A DNA stretch of 64,000 nt, taken from Duganella sp. CF402. GTDB taxonomy: Bacteria; Pseudomonadota; Gammaproteobacteria; Burkholderiales; Burkholderiaceae_D. Shown here piece by piece: positions 1 to 10,739 of the stretch; the stretch's first letter is position 1; every line of letters starts with the position of its first letter. A model generated the notes under the pieces. It searched no databases. It was not told the origin of the DNA and was given only the letters and a program-made list of their open reading frames with translations. Position numbers and translations under genes: made by a program. The stretch spans positions 310,001 to 374,000 of the forward strand of contig NZ_FOBG01000003.1 in assembly GCF_900109645.1 (NCBI RefSeq), given 5' to 3'.

Positions 1-153
1 CGGTCAGGCGCAAGTCGGTCAGCAGGATCAGGCCGAAGGACAACGCCAATCCCAGCAAGTGCAGCGCCTCCAGCAAGGGAAAGGCGTACAGCGATTCGCG
101 CAGCGCGGTGCTGCTTTCGGTCTCCTGAATCGCGTGAAAAATGTCAAACAAGG

Positions 154-157
<4 letters not shown>
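1..157 (-). CDS. Membrane protein, N-terminal part only (runs off the window edge)
   Basis: The minus-strand frame opens with ATG at 157 and is still open at base 1, giving about 52 residues that begin MTLFDIFHAIQ. After a polar stretch comes a hydrophobic segment (LLEALHLLGLALSFGLILL), then TDLRLT. This pattern of a short N-terminus, Glu/His inside the first membrane helix and a polar DLRL turn resembles DUF6644-type integral membrane proteins, but the family call is tentative. The start is supported by GGGAGC eight bases upstream. It overlaps the stop of the upstream sigma-54 regulator as ATGA, so the two are probably translationally coupled in one operon. Function is unknown. Confidence 0.6.
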
Positions 158-1254
<1,097 letters not shown>

Positions 1255-1370
1255 GATTCAAAGGTAACGAATTTCGCCGCGCGCGCCCACGAATCATTCC
1301 AAACTAACAAATGCGCATTCTGGATATAAGACATGGCACAATGGCTTCCTGGCAATATGGAGAATCACCC

Positions 1371-2600
1371 TTGAGCACCCGCAGCAAATACCTGTTCATT
1401 CACCAGAACTTCCCCGGACAATTCAAACACCTGGCCCCGGCGCTGGCGGCGCAGGGCCACGAAGTGGTTGGCGTCGGCATGAACCAGCCGACAATTCCCC
1501 AGCCCGGCGTGCGCTATTTCCGCCACGATGTGGCCAATCAGCCACACGGCCCGCGTCCGCCGACGCAATTGAAGGACTTGTACGGCAAGGTGTTGCGCGG
1601 CGAATCGACGGCGGCGCGGCTGGAATGGCTGAAGCAACAGGGCTTTGAGCCGGACGTGATCTTCGTCCATCCCGGCTGGGGCGAGGCGCTGTACGTGCGC
1701 GATATCTTCCCCAAGGCCAAATTGCTGATCTACGCCGAGTATTACTACCAGGGCGAAGGCGGCGACGCCTTCTTCGACCCGGAATTCTCGCAGCCGAGCA
1801 GCGCCGCCCTGCAGCGCCTGCGGCTGCGCAACACCCATCTGCTGCACGCCATGTCGGTGGCCGATGGCGCGCTGTCGCCCACCGAATTCCAGCGCGACCG
1901 CCATCCGGCATGGTTCCGCGACCGCATCACCGTGATCCACGACGGCATCGACACCGAGCGCTTCCGCCCCGAGCCGAGCGCCTACGTGCAGCTGCAATCG
2001 GCCGGCCTGACGCTGCGGCCCGGCGATGAGGTGGTGGTGTTTGTGGCGCGCCAGCTGGAGCCATATCGCGGCTACCACATCTTCATGCGCGCGCTGCCGG
2101 AGCTGATGAAGCAGCGGCCCAACGCGCGCGTGGTGATTGTCGGCGGCGACGGCGTCAGCTACGGCGCGGCGCCGCCGCAGGGCAAGAGCTGGAAGCAGAT
2201 CTTCCTCGATGAAGTGAAAGACCGTATCGACATGAAGCGCATCCACTTCGTTGGCAAGGTGCCGCACACGGTGCTGACGCAGCTGATGCAGGTGTCGGCG
2301 GTGTACACCTACCTGACCTATCCGTTCGTGCTGTCATGGTCGCTGATGGAGGCGATGAGCACCGGCTGCCTGATCGTGGCCTCGAACACGGCGCCGGTGC
2401 GGGAAGTGATCGAGCACGGGCGCAACGGCCTGCTGGTCGATTTCTTCGACCCGCAGGCGCTGGCGGCCACCGTGGCCGACGCGCTGGAACGGCGCGCCAG
2501 CCTGCAGCACCTGCGCGACGCCGCGCGCCAGACCATCATCGAGCGCTACGACATGCGCCGGCACTGCATGCCGGCGCTGCTGCGCTTCGTTCAGGCTTAG
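1371..2600 (+). CDS. Family 4 glycosyltransferase (GT-B fold)
   Basis: This is a retaining GT-B glycosyltransferase of about 409 residues, expected to move a sugar from a nucleotide-sugar donor to a glycan or lipid acceptor at the inner membrane face. The N-terminal part has the IHQNFPGQFKHLAPAL signature of the GT4 'group 3' N-domain. The C-terminal domain has the donor-binding stretch SLMEAMSTGC followed by APVREVI and NGLLVDF. I place the start at TTG 1371, because GGAGA lies eight to nine bases upstream and the IHQNF strand then sits at the N-terminus. In-frame ATGs at 1311 and 1341 are alternatives. The gene is convergent with the giant RTX gene and their stop codons overlap. Substrate cannot be told from sequence; decoration of surface polysaccharide or the neighbouring RTX protein is only a guess. 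Confidence 0.85.
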   Translation: MSTRSKYLFIHQNFPGQFKHLAPALAAQGHEVVGVGMNQPTIPQPGVRYFRHDVANQPHGPRPPTQLKDLYGKVLRGESTAARLEWLKQQGFEPDVIFVHPGWGEALYVRDIFPKAKLLIYAEYYYQGEGGDAFFDPEFSQPSSAALQRLRLRNTHLLHAMSVADGALSPTEFQRDRHPAWFRDRITVIHDGIDTERFRPEPSAYVQLQSAGLTLRPGDEVVVFVARQLEPYRGYHIFMRALPELMKQRPNARVVIVGGDGVSYGAAPPQGKSWKQIFLDEVKDRIDMKRIHFVGKVPHTVLTQLMQVSAVYTYLTYPFVLSWSLMEAMSTGCLIVASNTAPVREVIEHGRNGLLVDFFDPQALAATVADALERRASLQHLRDAARQTIIERYDMRRHCMPALLRFVQA

Positions 2601-5600
2601 CCGAACACGTAGTCATCCAGCGTGGTGGTCGGCGTGCCGGTCAGCGTCACCAGCGCGGTCAGCTCGGCCGCAGATACCTTGGCGTCCGTACCGCTGGAAA
2701 CAAAGCGGTACAGCGTGGTGTCCTTGGCGGTGGAGACCAGGAACAGCGCCGTGTCGCCCGCCGCGTAGGCGCTGGTGGCCGAACCGATCACCGCCGCCGC
2801 ATTGGCGGTGCTGGCCGACGCCATGCGCGAGCTGAACAGCATCAACTGCTCATCCACCGCGAAGCCGCCCGGCGTGGCGTGCACGCTGCTGCCCAGGTGG
2901 CCGGTGTTCAAGCCCAGCGCTTTCAAATCCAGCGACAGGTGGTCCGTGCCGGAGACGAAGTCGGTGATGGTATCGATGCCGGACTTGCTGTTGACCACGA
3001 AGGTATCGCTGCCGAGGCCGCCAGTCAGCTTGTCACTGCCGCTGCCGCCCCACAAGGTGTTATCCTGCTCGTTGCCGGCGCCAGTGAAGGCGGCCGTGCC
3101 GGTGTACCGCAAGTTCTCCAGGTTGGCGCCCAGCGTGTAGCTGGACAGTGCGGTTTCCACCCGGTCGGTGCCGCCGCCCGCCAACTCCACGATACGGTCG
3201 CCGGTGTTGTCAACGCGGTAGAGGTCGTCACCGGCCCCGCCGCTCAGCGTGTCGGCGCCGGCCGCGCCATCGAGCGTGTCGTTGCCGTCCGTACCCAGCA
3301 GACTGTCATTGCCGGGACCGGCGGTGTTGGCCTGCAGCTGCTCCAGCGTCAGCTTTTCGGTACCGAAATACAACGTCTCCACACCGCGCACCGTGATGAC
3401 CTTGCCGTCGCTGCCGGTCAGCACGGTATCGGTGGCGGTGCGGACCACGGTATAGCTGTCGCGCGCGCTCAGCCCGACCACGTAGTCGTTACCGGCGCCG
3501 CCGTCGACCGTGTCGCTGCCGCCGCCGGTTTCGATGCGGTCGTCGCCGGCGCCGCCCAGCAGACTGTCATTGCCCGCCGCGCCGACCAGCGTGTCGTTGC
3601 CGGCACCGCCGTCCAGCTTGGCGCCGGTGCTGGTGTTGGCAAACAGGCGGTTGGCGCCATCGTTGCCGCTACCGGTGAAGGCGCCGGTGCCGGTGAACAC
3701 TAAGTCCTCGAGGTTGGCCGACAAGGCATACGACGCCGCCGACACAAACACCGTCTCGTAACCTTCGCCGGCGTTTTCCTTGATGACGTCGCCGCTTTGG
3801 TCGAGCATGTATTGGTCGTCGCCGAATCCGCCCGCCAAGGTGTCGTTGCCGGCACCGCCGTTGAGGGTGTCGTTGCCGAGGCCGCCGCTGAGGTTGTTGG
3901 CGCCGGCGTTGCCCCACAGGTAGTTGGGCAACTCGTTGCCGACCACGTTGATGGCCACCGTCGACGCCTCGCTCATCACGGCGTATTCGACGTTGGACGC
4001 CAGCGTGTAGGTGCCGGCGCTGGCGAAGTCCAGCGTGACGCCGTCGACGCCGCCGCCCGCCTGCTCCACCACCTTGTCGCCGGGGGCAGACAAGCGGTAA
4101 TAGTCGTCGCCGCTGCCGCCGACCAGCACATCGTCGCCGGGGCCGCCGTCCAGCGTATCGTCGCCGTCGGTACCCAGCACGGTATCGGTGCCGGGACCGA
4201 CGCTGCCTTGCTGCACCTGCGCCAGCGTCATCGCGGTGCCGTCGAAGTCAAACGCCTGCACATTGCGCACCAGCACCGAGGCGCCCGAGACATGCGTCAG
4301 CAAGGTGTCGGTGGCGTTCACGCGCAGGACGGTGTAATGCTCAAACACATCCAGATTCGTCAGCTCGTTATTTCCGGCGCCGCCATCGACGGTGTCCTTG
4401 CCGAGGCTGAACTCGAACAGATCGTCGCCCAGGCCGCCGATCAGGCTGTCGTTGCCATTGCCGCCCACCAGCCAGTCGTCGCCGGCGCCGCCATCGAGCT
4501 TGGCGCCGCCACTGCCGGCCACCATCAGGTTGTTGAGCGCGTTGCCGGTGCCGGTGAAGGCGCCGCTGGCGAAGGAGAACAGGCCCTCGACATTGGCCGT
4601 CAGCGTGTAGCTGGCCAGCGAGGTCGAGACCAGATCGTAGCCCTCGCCCGGCAGCTCCGTCACCACGTCGCCGCTCTCGGTGACGACATAGACGTCGTCG
4701 CCATCGCCACCGATCAGCTTGTCGGCGCCAGCGCCGCCGTCCAGCGTGTCGTCCCCCAGGCCGCCGGTCAGGACGTTGGCGGCGGCGTTGCCGGTCAGCC
4801 AGTTGTCCAGCTCATTGCCGGTGAGGTTGACCGCCACCGTGGCGGCCGCCGTGACGGTGGCGTCTTCCACATTCGCCGCCAAGGTGTAGGTGGCGGCGGC
4901 GGTGAACGCCACCTGGACCAGGTCCAGGCCATCCGTATAGCCGTCGCCCTCGATGATGACGGTGGCCTTGTCGGTAATCACATAGGTGTCGTCGCCGCCG
5001 TAGCCTTCCAGCGTGTCGGCGCCGCCGCCACCATTCAGGATGTCGTTGCCGCCACCGCCATACAAGTGGTCACTGCCAGGGCTGGCCAGGTTGTATTGCA
5101 AGTCCTCGATTTTGACGTTCCAGTCGCTGAACTGCACTTCCTCGACATTGCGCAGCGTGAGCGAATTGCCGTCTTTATCGGTCACCACCGTGTCGGTGAG
5201 GCCGACGCGGGTCACCGTCACCTCGTCACGCTTCACCCACATCATCTGCACCCGGTCCAGGCCAGCGCCGCCATCGATGGTGTCCTTGCCGCCTTCGCCA
5301 AACAGGTAGTCATTGCCGGCGCCGCCGAGCAGGCTGTCGTTGCCGGTGCCGCCGCGCAGCACGTCGTCGCCGTCGCCGCCGTCAAGCTTGCCGCCGCCGT
5401 TGCCGCCCTTGATCTGGTTGCTCAAGGCATTGCCGGTGCCGTTGAAGGCGCCGCTGCCGGTGTAGATGAGCTCTTCGACATTGGCGGTCAGGGTGTAGCT
5501 GGCCAGCGTGGTTTGCACCGTGTCGTCGCCCTGGTCCGCCAATTCGGTCACGAGGTCGGCATCGTTCAGGATGTAGAGGTCGTTACCGGTGCCGCCCACC

Positions 5601-8600
5601 AGCTTGTCGCTGCCGGCGCCGCCGTCCAGGGTGTCCCAGCCGTCGCCGCCCGTCAGCGCGTTGGCGGCGGCGTTGCCGGTCAGGACGTTCTGGTCGTCGT
5701 TGCCGGTGAGGTTGGTGGCGGCGGACAAGATCAGCGTCGCGTTCTCGACATTCTCGCCGAGCTTGTAGGTCGCCCCGGCGGCCAGCGCCACCAGCACGGT
5801 GTCGTTGCCGCCGGCCGGGTCTTCGGCCACCAGGTCGTTGGCATGGTCAACGACGTAGGTATCGTCGCCCGAGCCGCCGCTCATGAAGTCGGCGCCGGCG
5901 CCGCCGTCCATCGTATCCTTGCCGTCGGTGCCATACAGGATGTCGTTGCCGACGCTGGCAATATTGATCAGCAGGTTGTCGAGCACGTCCGTGACGTCGG
6001 CGAACTTCAGCCATTCAACATTGCGATGCAAGGTCAGGACGTTACCCGCCTTGTCGGTAAGCACGACGTCAGTGGCGTTGGGGCGGGCCACGGTGTAGTC
6101 GTCCCGGTTGCCCAGGCCTTCCAGCGTATCGTCGCCGGCGCCGCCGTCGATGGTGTCCTTGCCGGTGCCGGCAATCAACACGTCGTTGCCGATGCCGCCT
6201 TGCAGGCTGTCGTTGCCGCTGCCGCCGGCCAGGGTGTCGTTGCCGGCGCCGCCATCGAGCTTGGCGCCGCCATTGCCGCCGTGGATGACGTTGTCCAGCG
6301 CATTGCCGGTGCCGCTGAAGGCGCCGCTGCCGGTGAACTCGAGGTCTTCCACATTGGCCGCCAGGGTGTAGCTGGCAACCGTTGCCTGCACCGTGTCGCG
6401 GCCTTCGTCCAGCAATTCGATCACCACATCGCCGCTGTCGCTCACCACGAACAGGTCGTCGCCGGTGCCGCCGATCAGCTTGTCATTGCCGGCGCCGCCG
6501 TCCAGCGTGTCGTCGCCCCAGAAGCCGTCCAGCGTGTTGGCGGCCGCGTTGCCGATGATGTGGTTGTCCCAGCCGTTGCCGCTGATACTGACGGCCACGG
6601 CCGGCGCGGCGGTGATGGTGGCGTTTTCCACATAGGAACCCAGCGCATAAGTGCCGGCCACCTTCAGCCCCACCTGCACCAGGTCGACGCCGCCGCCCCA
6701 GCCCTCTTCCACCACGTCGCCCAGGTCGTCGACCACATAGGTATCGTTGCCCTCGTAGCCAGCCATCGTGTCGGCGCCGCCCAGGCCGTTGATCAGGTCA
6801 TTGCCGCTGGTGCCCACGATCACATCGGCGTAAGCGCTGGCGACGCCGCGCAGGACGTCGTCCGGCGTCCGGTCGCCGTCGGCAAAGGCCAGCACCTCGA
6901 CGTTGCGCAGCGTGAGCACATTGCCATCCTTGTCGGTCAGCACCGTGTCGGTGGCGCTGGCGCGCGCGACGCTGTAGTCGGCCGCTTTGCCGCCGAGCAC
7001 CAGCACGTCCTTGCCGGCGCCGCCATCCACGCTATCCTTGCCGCTGCCGGCCAGCAGCCGGTCGTCGCCGGCGCCACCTTGCAGGCTATCGTTGCCGCTG
7101 CCGCCGAACAGCGTGTCGTTGCCGGCGCCGCCATCGAGCTTGGCGCCGCCGTTGCCGCCGTGGATGGCATTATTGAGCTGGTTGCCGGTGCCGGTGAAGG
7201 CCACCTTGCCGGTATAGTCGAGGTCTTCCACGTTGACCGTCATGGCATAGCTGGCGACCGCCACCTGCACCGTGTCGTAGCCTTCGTCCAGCGCCTCGAT
7301 CACCACGTCGCCGGCCTCGCCAACCACGAACACATCGTCGCCCTGGCCGCCGATCAGCTTGTCGTTGCCGGCGCCGCCGTCCAGCGTGTCATTGCCGCTG
7401 TCGCCGCTGAGGGTGTTGGCGGCGGCGTTGCCCGTGAGGGCGTTGTTCCAGCTGTTGCCGCTCACGTTGACGGCCACTGTCGGCGCGGCCGTCACGGTGG
7501 CGTTTTCCACATAGACGCCCAGTGCATAGGTGCCCGCCGCCTTCAGCGCCACCTGCACCGTGTCGGTGCCGCCGCCCCATGCCTCCTCCACCACGTCGGC
7601 CACGTCGTCGGCCACATAGGTATCGCTGCCCAGCCCGCCGCTCATGGTGTCGGCGCCACCCAGGCCGTTGAGCAGGTCGTCGCCGTCGGTGCCCTTCAGC
7701 GCGTCGTTGAAGGGGCTGGCGATGTTGTACTGGATCCCGGCCAGCGATTTGTCGCCGTCGGCAAAACTGAACACTTCCACATTGCGCACCGTGACCGTGT
7801 TGCCGTTCTGGTCCGCCAGCACGGTGTCGGTGGCGCTGCTGCGGGTGACCGTGTAGTCGGCAACATTGCCGCTCAAGGTGAGCGTGTCCTCGTCGGCGCC
7901 GCCGTCCACCGTATCCTTGCCGGCCGTGCCGGTGAAGGTGTCGTTGCCGGCGCCGCCGGTCAGACTGTCGGCACCGTCGCCGCCGGTCAGGCGATCCTGG
8001 CCGGCGCCGCCGTCCAGCTTGTTGCCGTTGTTGCCGCCCACCAGGACATTGTCGTCGGCGTTGCCGGTGCCGGTGAAGGCGGCCGTGCCGGTGTAGCGCA
8101 GTTCCTCGACATTGGCGCCCAGGGTGTAGGTGGCCAGCGAAGTGCGCACCGTGTCCCGGCCTTCCCACAGGTTTTCCGTGACCGTGTCGCCGCTGTTATC
8201 GACCACATAGACATCGTCGTCGACGCCGCCAATCAGCTTGTCGGCACCGGCGCCGCCATCCAGCGTGTCATTGCCGCGACCGCCGCTCAGGGGATTGGCG
8301 CCGGCATTGCCGGTCAGCAGGTTGTCCAATTCGTTGCCGACAATGCCGACCGCCAGCGTGCCAGGCGAGGTGACGATGCCATCCTCCACCCAGAAGGTCA
8401 GCTGGTAAGAGCCGGCGGCAGTGAACGCCACCTGCGTCACGTCATGGTCGCCGATGCCGAATTCCTGCACCACGTCGTTCGGGTTGTCGACCACATAGAT
8501 GTCGTCGCCCTCGTCGCCCAACAGGGTATCGTTGCCCAAGCCGCCATTGAGGCTGTCGGCGCCGGCGGTGCCAGTCAGGCTGTCGTTGCCGACGCTGGGC

Positions 8601-10711
8601 AGGTTGAACTGCAGGTCGGCCAGCGGCCGATTGCCGTCGCTGAAGGCAAAGTTTTCCACGCTGCGCACGGTAAGCTGGTTGCCGGCCTTGTCGGTCAGCG
8701 TGGTGTCGGTGGCGTTCGGGCGCGCGAAGGTGTAGTCGCTGAACTTGCCCAGGTCTTGCAGCACATCGTTGCCGTCGCCGCCGTCGAGGGTGTCCTTGCC
8801 GGCGCTGGCGGTGAAGCTGTCGTTGCCGAGGCCGCCAATCAGGCTGTCGTTGCCGGCGCCGCCGCTCAGGCTGTCGTTGCCAGCGCCGCCGTCCAGCTTG
8901 TTGTCCTTGCTGCCGCCGATGATGATGTTGTCGAGCGCATTGCCGGTGCCGGTGAAGGCCGCGTTGCCGGTGTATTGCAGGTTCTCGAGGTTGGCGCCCA
9001 GCGTGTAGCTGGCCAGCGTGGTCTTGACCGTGTCCGTGCCCTCGCCGAGGTTTTCGGTGACCACGTCGCCGGCTTCGCCAACGAGGTAGAGATCGTTGCC
9101 GAGGCCGCCGTTGAGCTTGTCCGCGCCGGCGCCGCCGTCCAGCGTGTCGTTGCCGGCGCCGCCCGCCAGCGTATTGGCGGCGGCGTTGCCGGTGATGAGG
9201 TTGTCCAGCGCATTGCCGGTGACGTTGACGGCCACCGTGGCGGCGGCCGTCACGACGGCGTTCTCCACGTTGTCGGTCATGCTGTAGGTGCCGGCCGCAG
9301 TCAGCGCCACCTGGACCAGGTCGGTTCCCTGGCCTTCGGCCTCGACCACGATATCGGCCAGGTTGTCGACCACATAGGTATCGTCACCGAGGCCGCCGGT
9401 CAGGGTGTCGGCGCCGGCCAGGCCGTCCAGCGTGTCGGCGCCGTCCGTACCTTGCCGGCTGTCGTTGTAGACGGTCGAGAAATTGCCCCACACCGCGCCC
9501 ATGCTGCGCACATCGCCATTGAAATCGATGGCTTCCACGTTGCGCACCGTGATCACATTGCCGCTGGCATCAGTCAGCGTCGTGTCGACGTTGCTGATGC
9601 GCTTGACGGCATAGCTGGCAAAGTCGCCAGCCAGCTGCAGCGTGTCGCTGCCGTCGCCGCCGTCGGCCATGTCCTTGCCCGTGCCGGCGACCAGCAGGTC
9701 GTTGCCCAAGCCGCCCTGAAGACTGTCGTTGCCGCTGCCGCCGGTCAGCGTGTCGTTGCCGGCCGCGCCATCGAGTTTGGCGCCGCCGTCGCCGCCGAAG
9801 ATTTGATTCCCTTGCGCATTGCCGATGCCGGTAAAGGCCGCGCTGCCGGTGTAGCGCAGGTTTTCCACGTAGGCGCCCAGCGTGTAGCTGGCGGCGCCGG
9901 TTTCCACGCGGTCGGTACCACCTTCGGCCAACTCGGTCACGACGTCGCCGCTGACATCGGCGACGTACAGGTCATCGCCGGCGCCGCCCTGCATAGTGTC
10001 GTTGCCGGCGCCGCCGTCGATGGTATCCTCGCCGCTGCCGCCGAGCAGCTTGTCGGCCGCGCTGGTGCCGGTGATGAGGCGCCCGCCGGTGGCGTCGATA
10101 TTGGCCGCCAACAGGTCGCTCACCTTGACACCGAGGTAGGCGCTGATCTGGCCTTCGTTGGCGCCGGCGGCGCCGTCATAATCGTAGATCACCTGCGTAC
10201 CATATTCGGCCGCTACAAACCGCAGATAGCCCTGGGCTATGAAGTCCCCCCCGGTATAGCCGCCCACCACGGTGCTGTACTGGATGAGTGCGCTGATATC
10301 GATGCGGTCGCCGCCGGCGCCTGCGGTGAAATCGCTGATGTCCGCGTAGCGGCTAGTGTCGCCGCTGCCGCCGTAGTGGAGCTTATAGGTATCACGGCCG
10401 GCGCCGCCGGTCAGGTGGGACCAAGTGAAGGCGGTGCCGGAAATATTGAGATCAAATACATCGTTGCCGCTGCCGCCGTCTGCCGTGATGCCGGTAGATG
10501 GCGAGCCTTGGCGTGTAATCTGAAAAGTGTCATCGCCATTGCCGCCGATCATGGTGACCTGATCGTAAAGCTCGCCGCCGTTGGAGACAAAGAGGTCGTT
10601 GCCATCGCCCCCCTGGAGTAAATCAACCCCGGAAATCCCGTTCAGGGTATCGTCGCCAGTCGTTCCAACCAAGGTGTCGGCAGCGGTGGTGCCGGTAATC
10701 AGTTTGCCCAT
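2597..10711 (-). CDS. Giant RTX calcium-binding repeat protein 1 (2704 aa)
   Basis: The product is made almost entirely of GGxGxDxLx nonapeptide repeats that form Ca2+-loaded parallel beta-rolls outside the cell. It starts MGKLITGTTAADTL and enters RTX repeats at once, with no signal peptide, enzyme or adhesin domain. One degenerate secretion-target-like unit (DFTAGAGGDRID near residue 130) is followed by about eight copies of a 293-residue module. Each module has three RTX blocks joined by linkers of the types NVENxxVTAA, NVExLxYTGxAAFTGTGN and DYTVxRxNATDTxLTD. The last 110 residues (DTITDF...LYRF...TTTLDDYVFG) look like an uncleaved type I secretion signal. No ABC exporter or membrane-fusion gene lies in the window. 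It sits 28 bases downstream of RTX gene 2, probably in one operon; GGAA precedes the ATG. Likely a surface or matrix protein; the role is unknown. Confidence 0.9.
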   Translation of the reverse strand: MGKLITGTTAADTLVGTTGDDTLNGISGVDLLQGGDGNDLFVSNGGELYDQVTMIGGNGDDTFQITRQGSPSTGITADGGSGNDVFDLNISGTAFTWSHLTGGAGRDTYKLHYGGSGDTSRYADISDFTAGAGGDRIDISALIQYSTVVGGYTGGDFIAQGYLRFVAAEYGTQVIYDYDGAAGANEGQISAYLGVKVSDLLAANIDATGGRLITGTSAADKLLGGSGEDTIDGGAGNDTMQGGAGDDLYVADVSGDVVTELAEGGTDRVETGAASYTLGAYVENLRYTGSAAFTGIGNAQGNQIFGGDGGAKLDGAAGNDTLTGGSGNDSLQGGLGNDLLVAGTGKDMADGGDGSDTLQLAGDFASYAVKRISNVDTTLTDASGNVITVRNVEAIDFNGDVRSMGAVWGNFSTVYNDSRQGTDGADTLDGLAGADTLTGGLGDDTYVVDNLADIVVEAEGQGTDLVQVALTAAGTYSMTDNVENAVVTAAATVAVNVTGNALDNLITGNAAANTLAGGAGNDTLDGGAGADKLNGGLGNDLYLVGEAGDVVTENLGEGTDTVKTTLASYTLGANLENLQYTGNAAFTGTGNALDNIIIGGSKDNKLDGGAGNDSLSGGAGNDSLIGGLGNDSFTASAGKDTLDGGDGNDVLQDLGKFSDYTFARPNATDTTLTDKAGNQLTVRSVENFAFSDGNRPLADLQFNLPSVGNDSLTGTAGADSLNGGLGNDTLLGDEGDDIYVVDNPNDVVQEFGIGDHDVTQVAFTAAGSYQLTFWVEDGIVTSPGTLAVGIVGNELDNLLTGNAGANPLSGGRGNDTLDGGAGADKLIGGVDDDVYVVDNSGDTVTENLWEGRDTVRTSLATYTLGANVEELRYTGTAAFTGTGNADDNVLVGGNNGNKLDGGAGQDRLTGGDGADSLTGGAGNDTFTGTAGKDTVDGGADEDTLTLSGNVADYTVTRSSATDTVLADQNGNTVTVRNVEVFSFADGDKSLAGIQYNIASPFNDALKGTDGDDLLNGLGGADTMSGGLGSDTYVADDVADVVEEAWGGGTDTVQVALKAAGTYALGVYVENATVTAAPTVAVNVSGNSWNNALTGNAAANTLSGDSGNDTLDGGAGNDKLIGGQGDDVFVVGEAGDVVIEALDEGYDTVQVAVASYAMTVNVEDLDYTGKVAFTGTGNQLNNAIHGGNGGAKLDGGAGNDTLFGGSGNDSLQGGAGDDRLLAGSGKDSVDGGAGKDVLVLGGKAADYSVARASATDTVLTDKDGNVLTLRNVEVLAFADGDRTPDDVLRGVASAYADVIVGTSGNDLINGLGGADTMAGYEGNDTYVVDDLGDVVEEGWGGGVDLVQVGLKVAGTYALGSYVENATITAAPAVAVSISGNGWDNHIIGNAAANTLDGFWGDDTLDGGAGNDKLIGGTGDDLFVVSDSGDVVIELLDEGRDTVQATVASYTLAANVEDLEFTGSGAFSGTGNALDNVIHGGNGGAKLDGGAGNDTLAGGSGNDSLQGGIGNDVLIAGTGKDTIDGGAGDDTLEGLGNRDDYTVARPNATDVVLTDKAGNVLTLHRNVEWLKFADVTDVLDNLLINIASVGNDILYGTDGKDTMDGGAGADFMSGGSGDDTYVVDHANDLVAEDPAGGNDTVLVALAAGATYKLGENVENATLILSAATNLTGNDDQNVLTGNAAANALTGGDGWDTLDGGAGSDKLVGGTGNDLYILNDADLVTELADQGDDTVQTTLASYTLTANVEELIYTGSGAFNGTGNALSNQIKGGNGGGKLDGGDGDDVLRGGTGNDSLLGGAGNDYLFGEGGKDTIDGGAGLDRVQMMWVKRDEVTVTRVGLTDTVVTDKDGNSLTLRNVEEVQFSDWNVKIEDLQYNLASPGSDHLYGGGGNDILNGGGGADTLEGYGGDDTYVITDKATVIIEGDGYTDGLDLVQVAFTAAATYTLAANVEDATVTAAATVAVNLTGNELDNWLTGNAAANVLTGGLGDDTLDGGAGADKLIGGDGDDVYVVTESGDVVTELPGEGYDLVSTSLASYTLTANVEGLFSFASGAFTGTGNALNNLMVAGSGGAKLDGGAGDDWLVGGNGNDSLIGGLGDDLFEFSLGKDTVDGGAGNNELTNLDVFEHYTVLRVNATDTLLTHVSGASVLVRNVQAFDFDGTAMTLAQVQQGSVGPGTDTVLGTDGDDTLDGGPGDDVLVGGSGDDYYRLSAPGDKVVEQAGGGVDGVTLDFASAGTYTLASNVEYAVMSEASTVAINVVGNELPNYLWGNAGANNLSGGLGNDTLNGGAGNDTLAGGFGDDQYMLDQSGDVIKENAGEGYETVFVSAASYALSANLEDLVFTGTGAFTGSGNDGANRLFANTSTGAKLDGGAGNDTLVGAAGNDSLLGGAGDDRIETGGGSDTVDGGAGNDYVVGLSARDSYTVVRTATDTVLTGSDGKVITVRGVETLYFGTEKLTLEQLQANTAGPGNDSLLGTDGNDTLDGAAGADTLSGGAGDDLYRVDNTGDRIVELAGGGTDRVETALSSYTLGANLENLRYTGTAAFTGAGNEQDNTLWGGSGSDKLTGGLGSDTFVVNSKSGIDTITDFVSGTDHLSLDLKALGLNTGHLGSSVHATPGGFAVDEQLMLFSSRMASASTANAAAVIGSATSAYAAGDTALFLVSTAKDTTLYRFVSSGTDAKVSAAELTALVTLTGTPTTTLDDYVFG
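3540..10050 (-). repeat. Long-period coding super-repeat in RTX gene 1 (879 bp, 293 codons)
   Basis: A recurring anchor that encodes the G-N-(V/L)-T-V-A-V-N linker, read on the plus strand as ttgccg followed by a conserved stretch, begins at 3936, 4815, 5700, 6576, 7455, 8334 and 9213. The spacings are 879, 885, 876, 879, 879 and 879 bases, all multiples of three. A second anchor (the KLDGGAGND block) recurs with the same period. The near-constant spacing points to tandem module duplication with purification of length, and it will confound short-read assembly. Confidence 0.85.
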
Positions 10712-10739
10712 GAAATATGTTCCGGAATGTATGAGGGGT

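Noticed and set aside
1334..1350. TGGCACA resembling the -24 half of a sigma-54 promoter before the glycosyltransferase gene
   Set aside because: The -12 TTGC element is missing at the required distance (the bases read CTTC), so the match is only half a site.
3797..10621. Plus-strand open frame of 2274 codons opposite RTX gene 1
   Set aside because: It is codon-aligned with RTX gene 1 (both frames have codon edges at positions equal to 2 modulo 3). Stops there could come only from TTA, CTA or TCA codons in the RTX gene, which high-G+C genes avoid. The product is low-complexity and has no recognisable domain.
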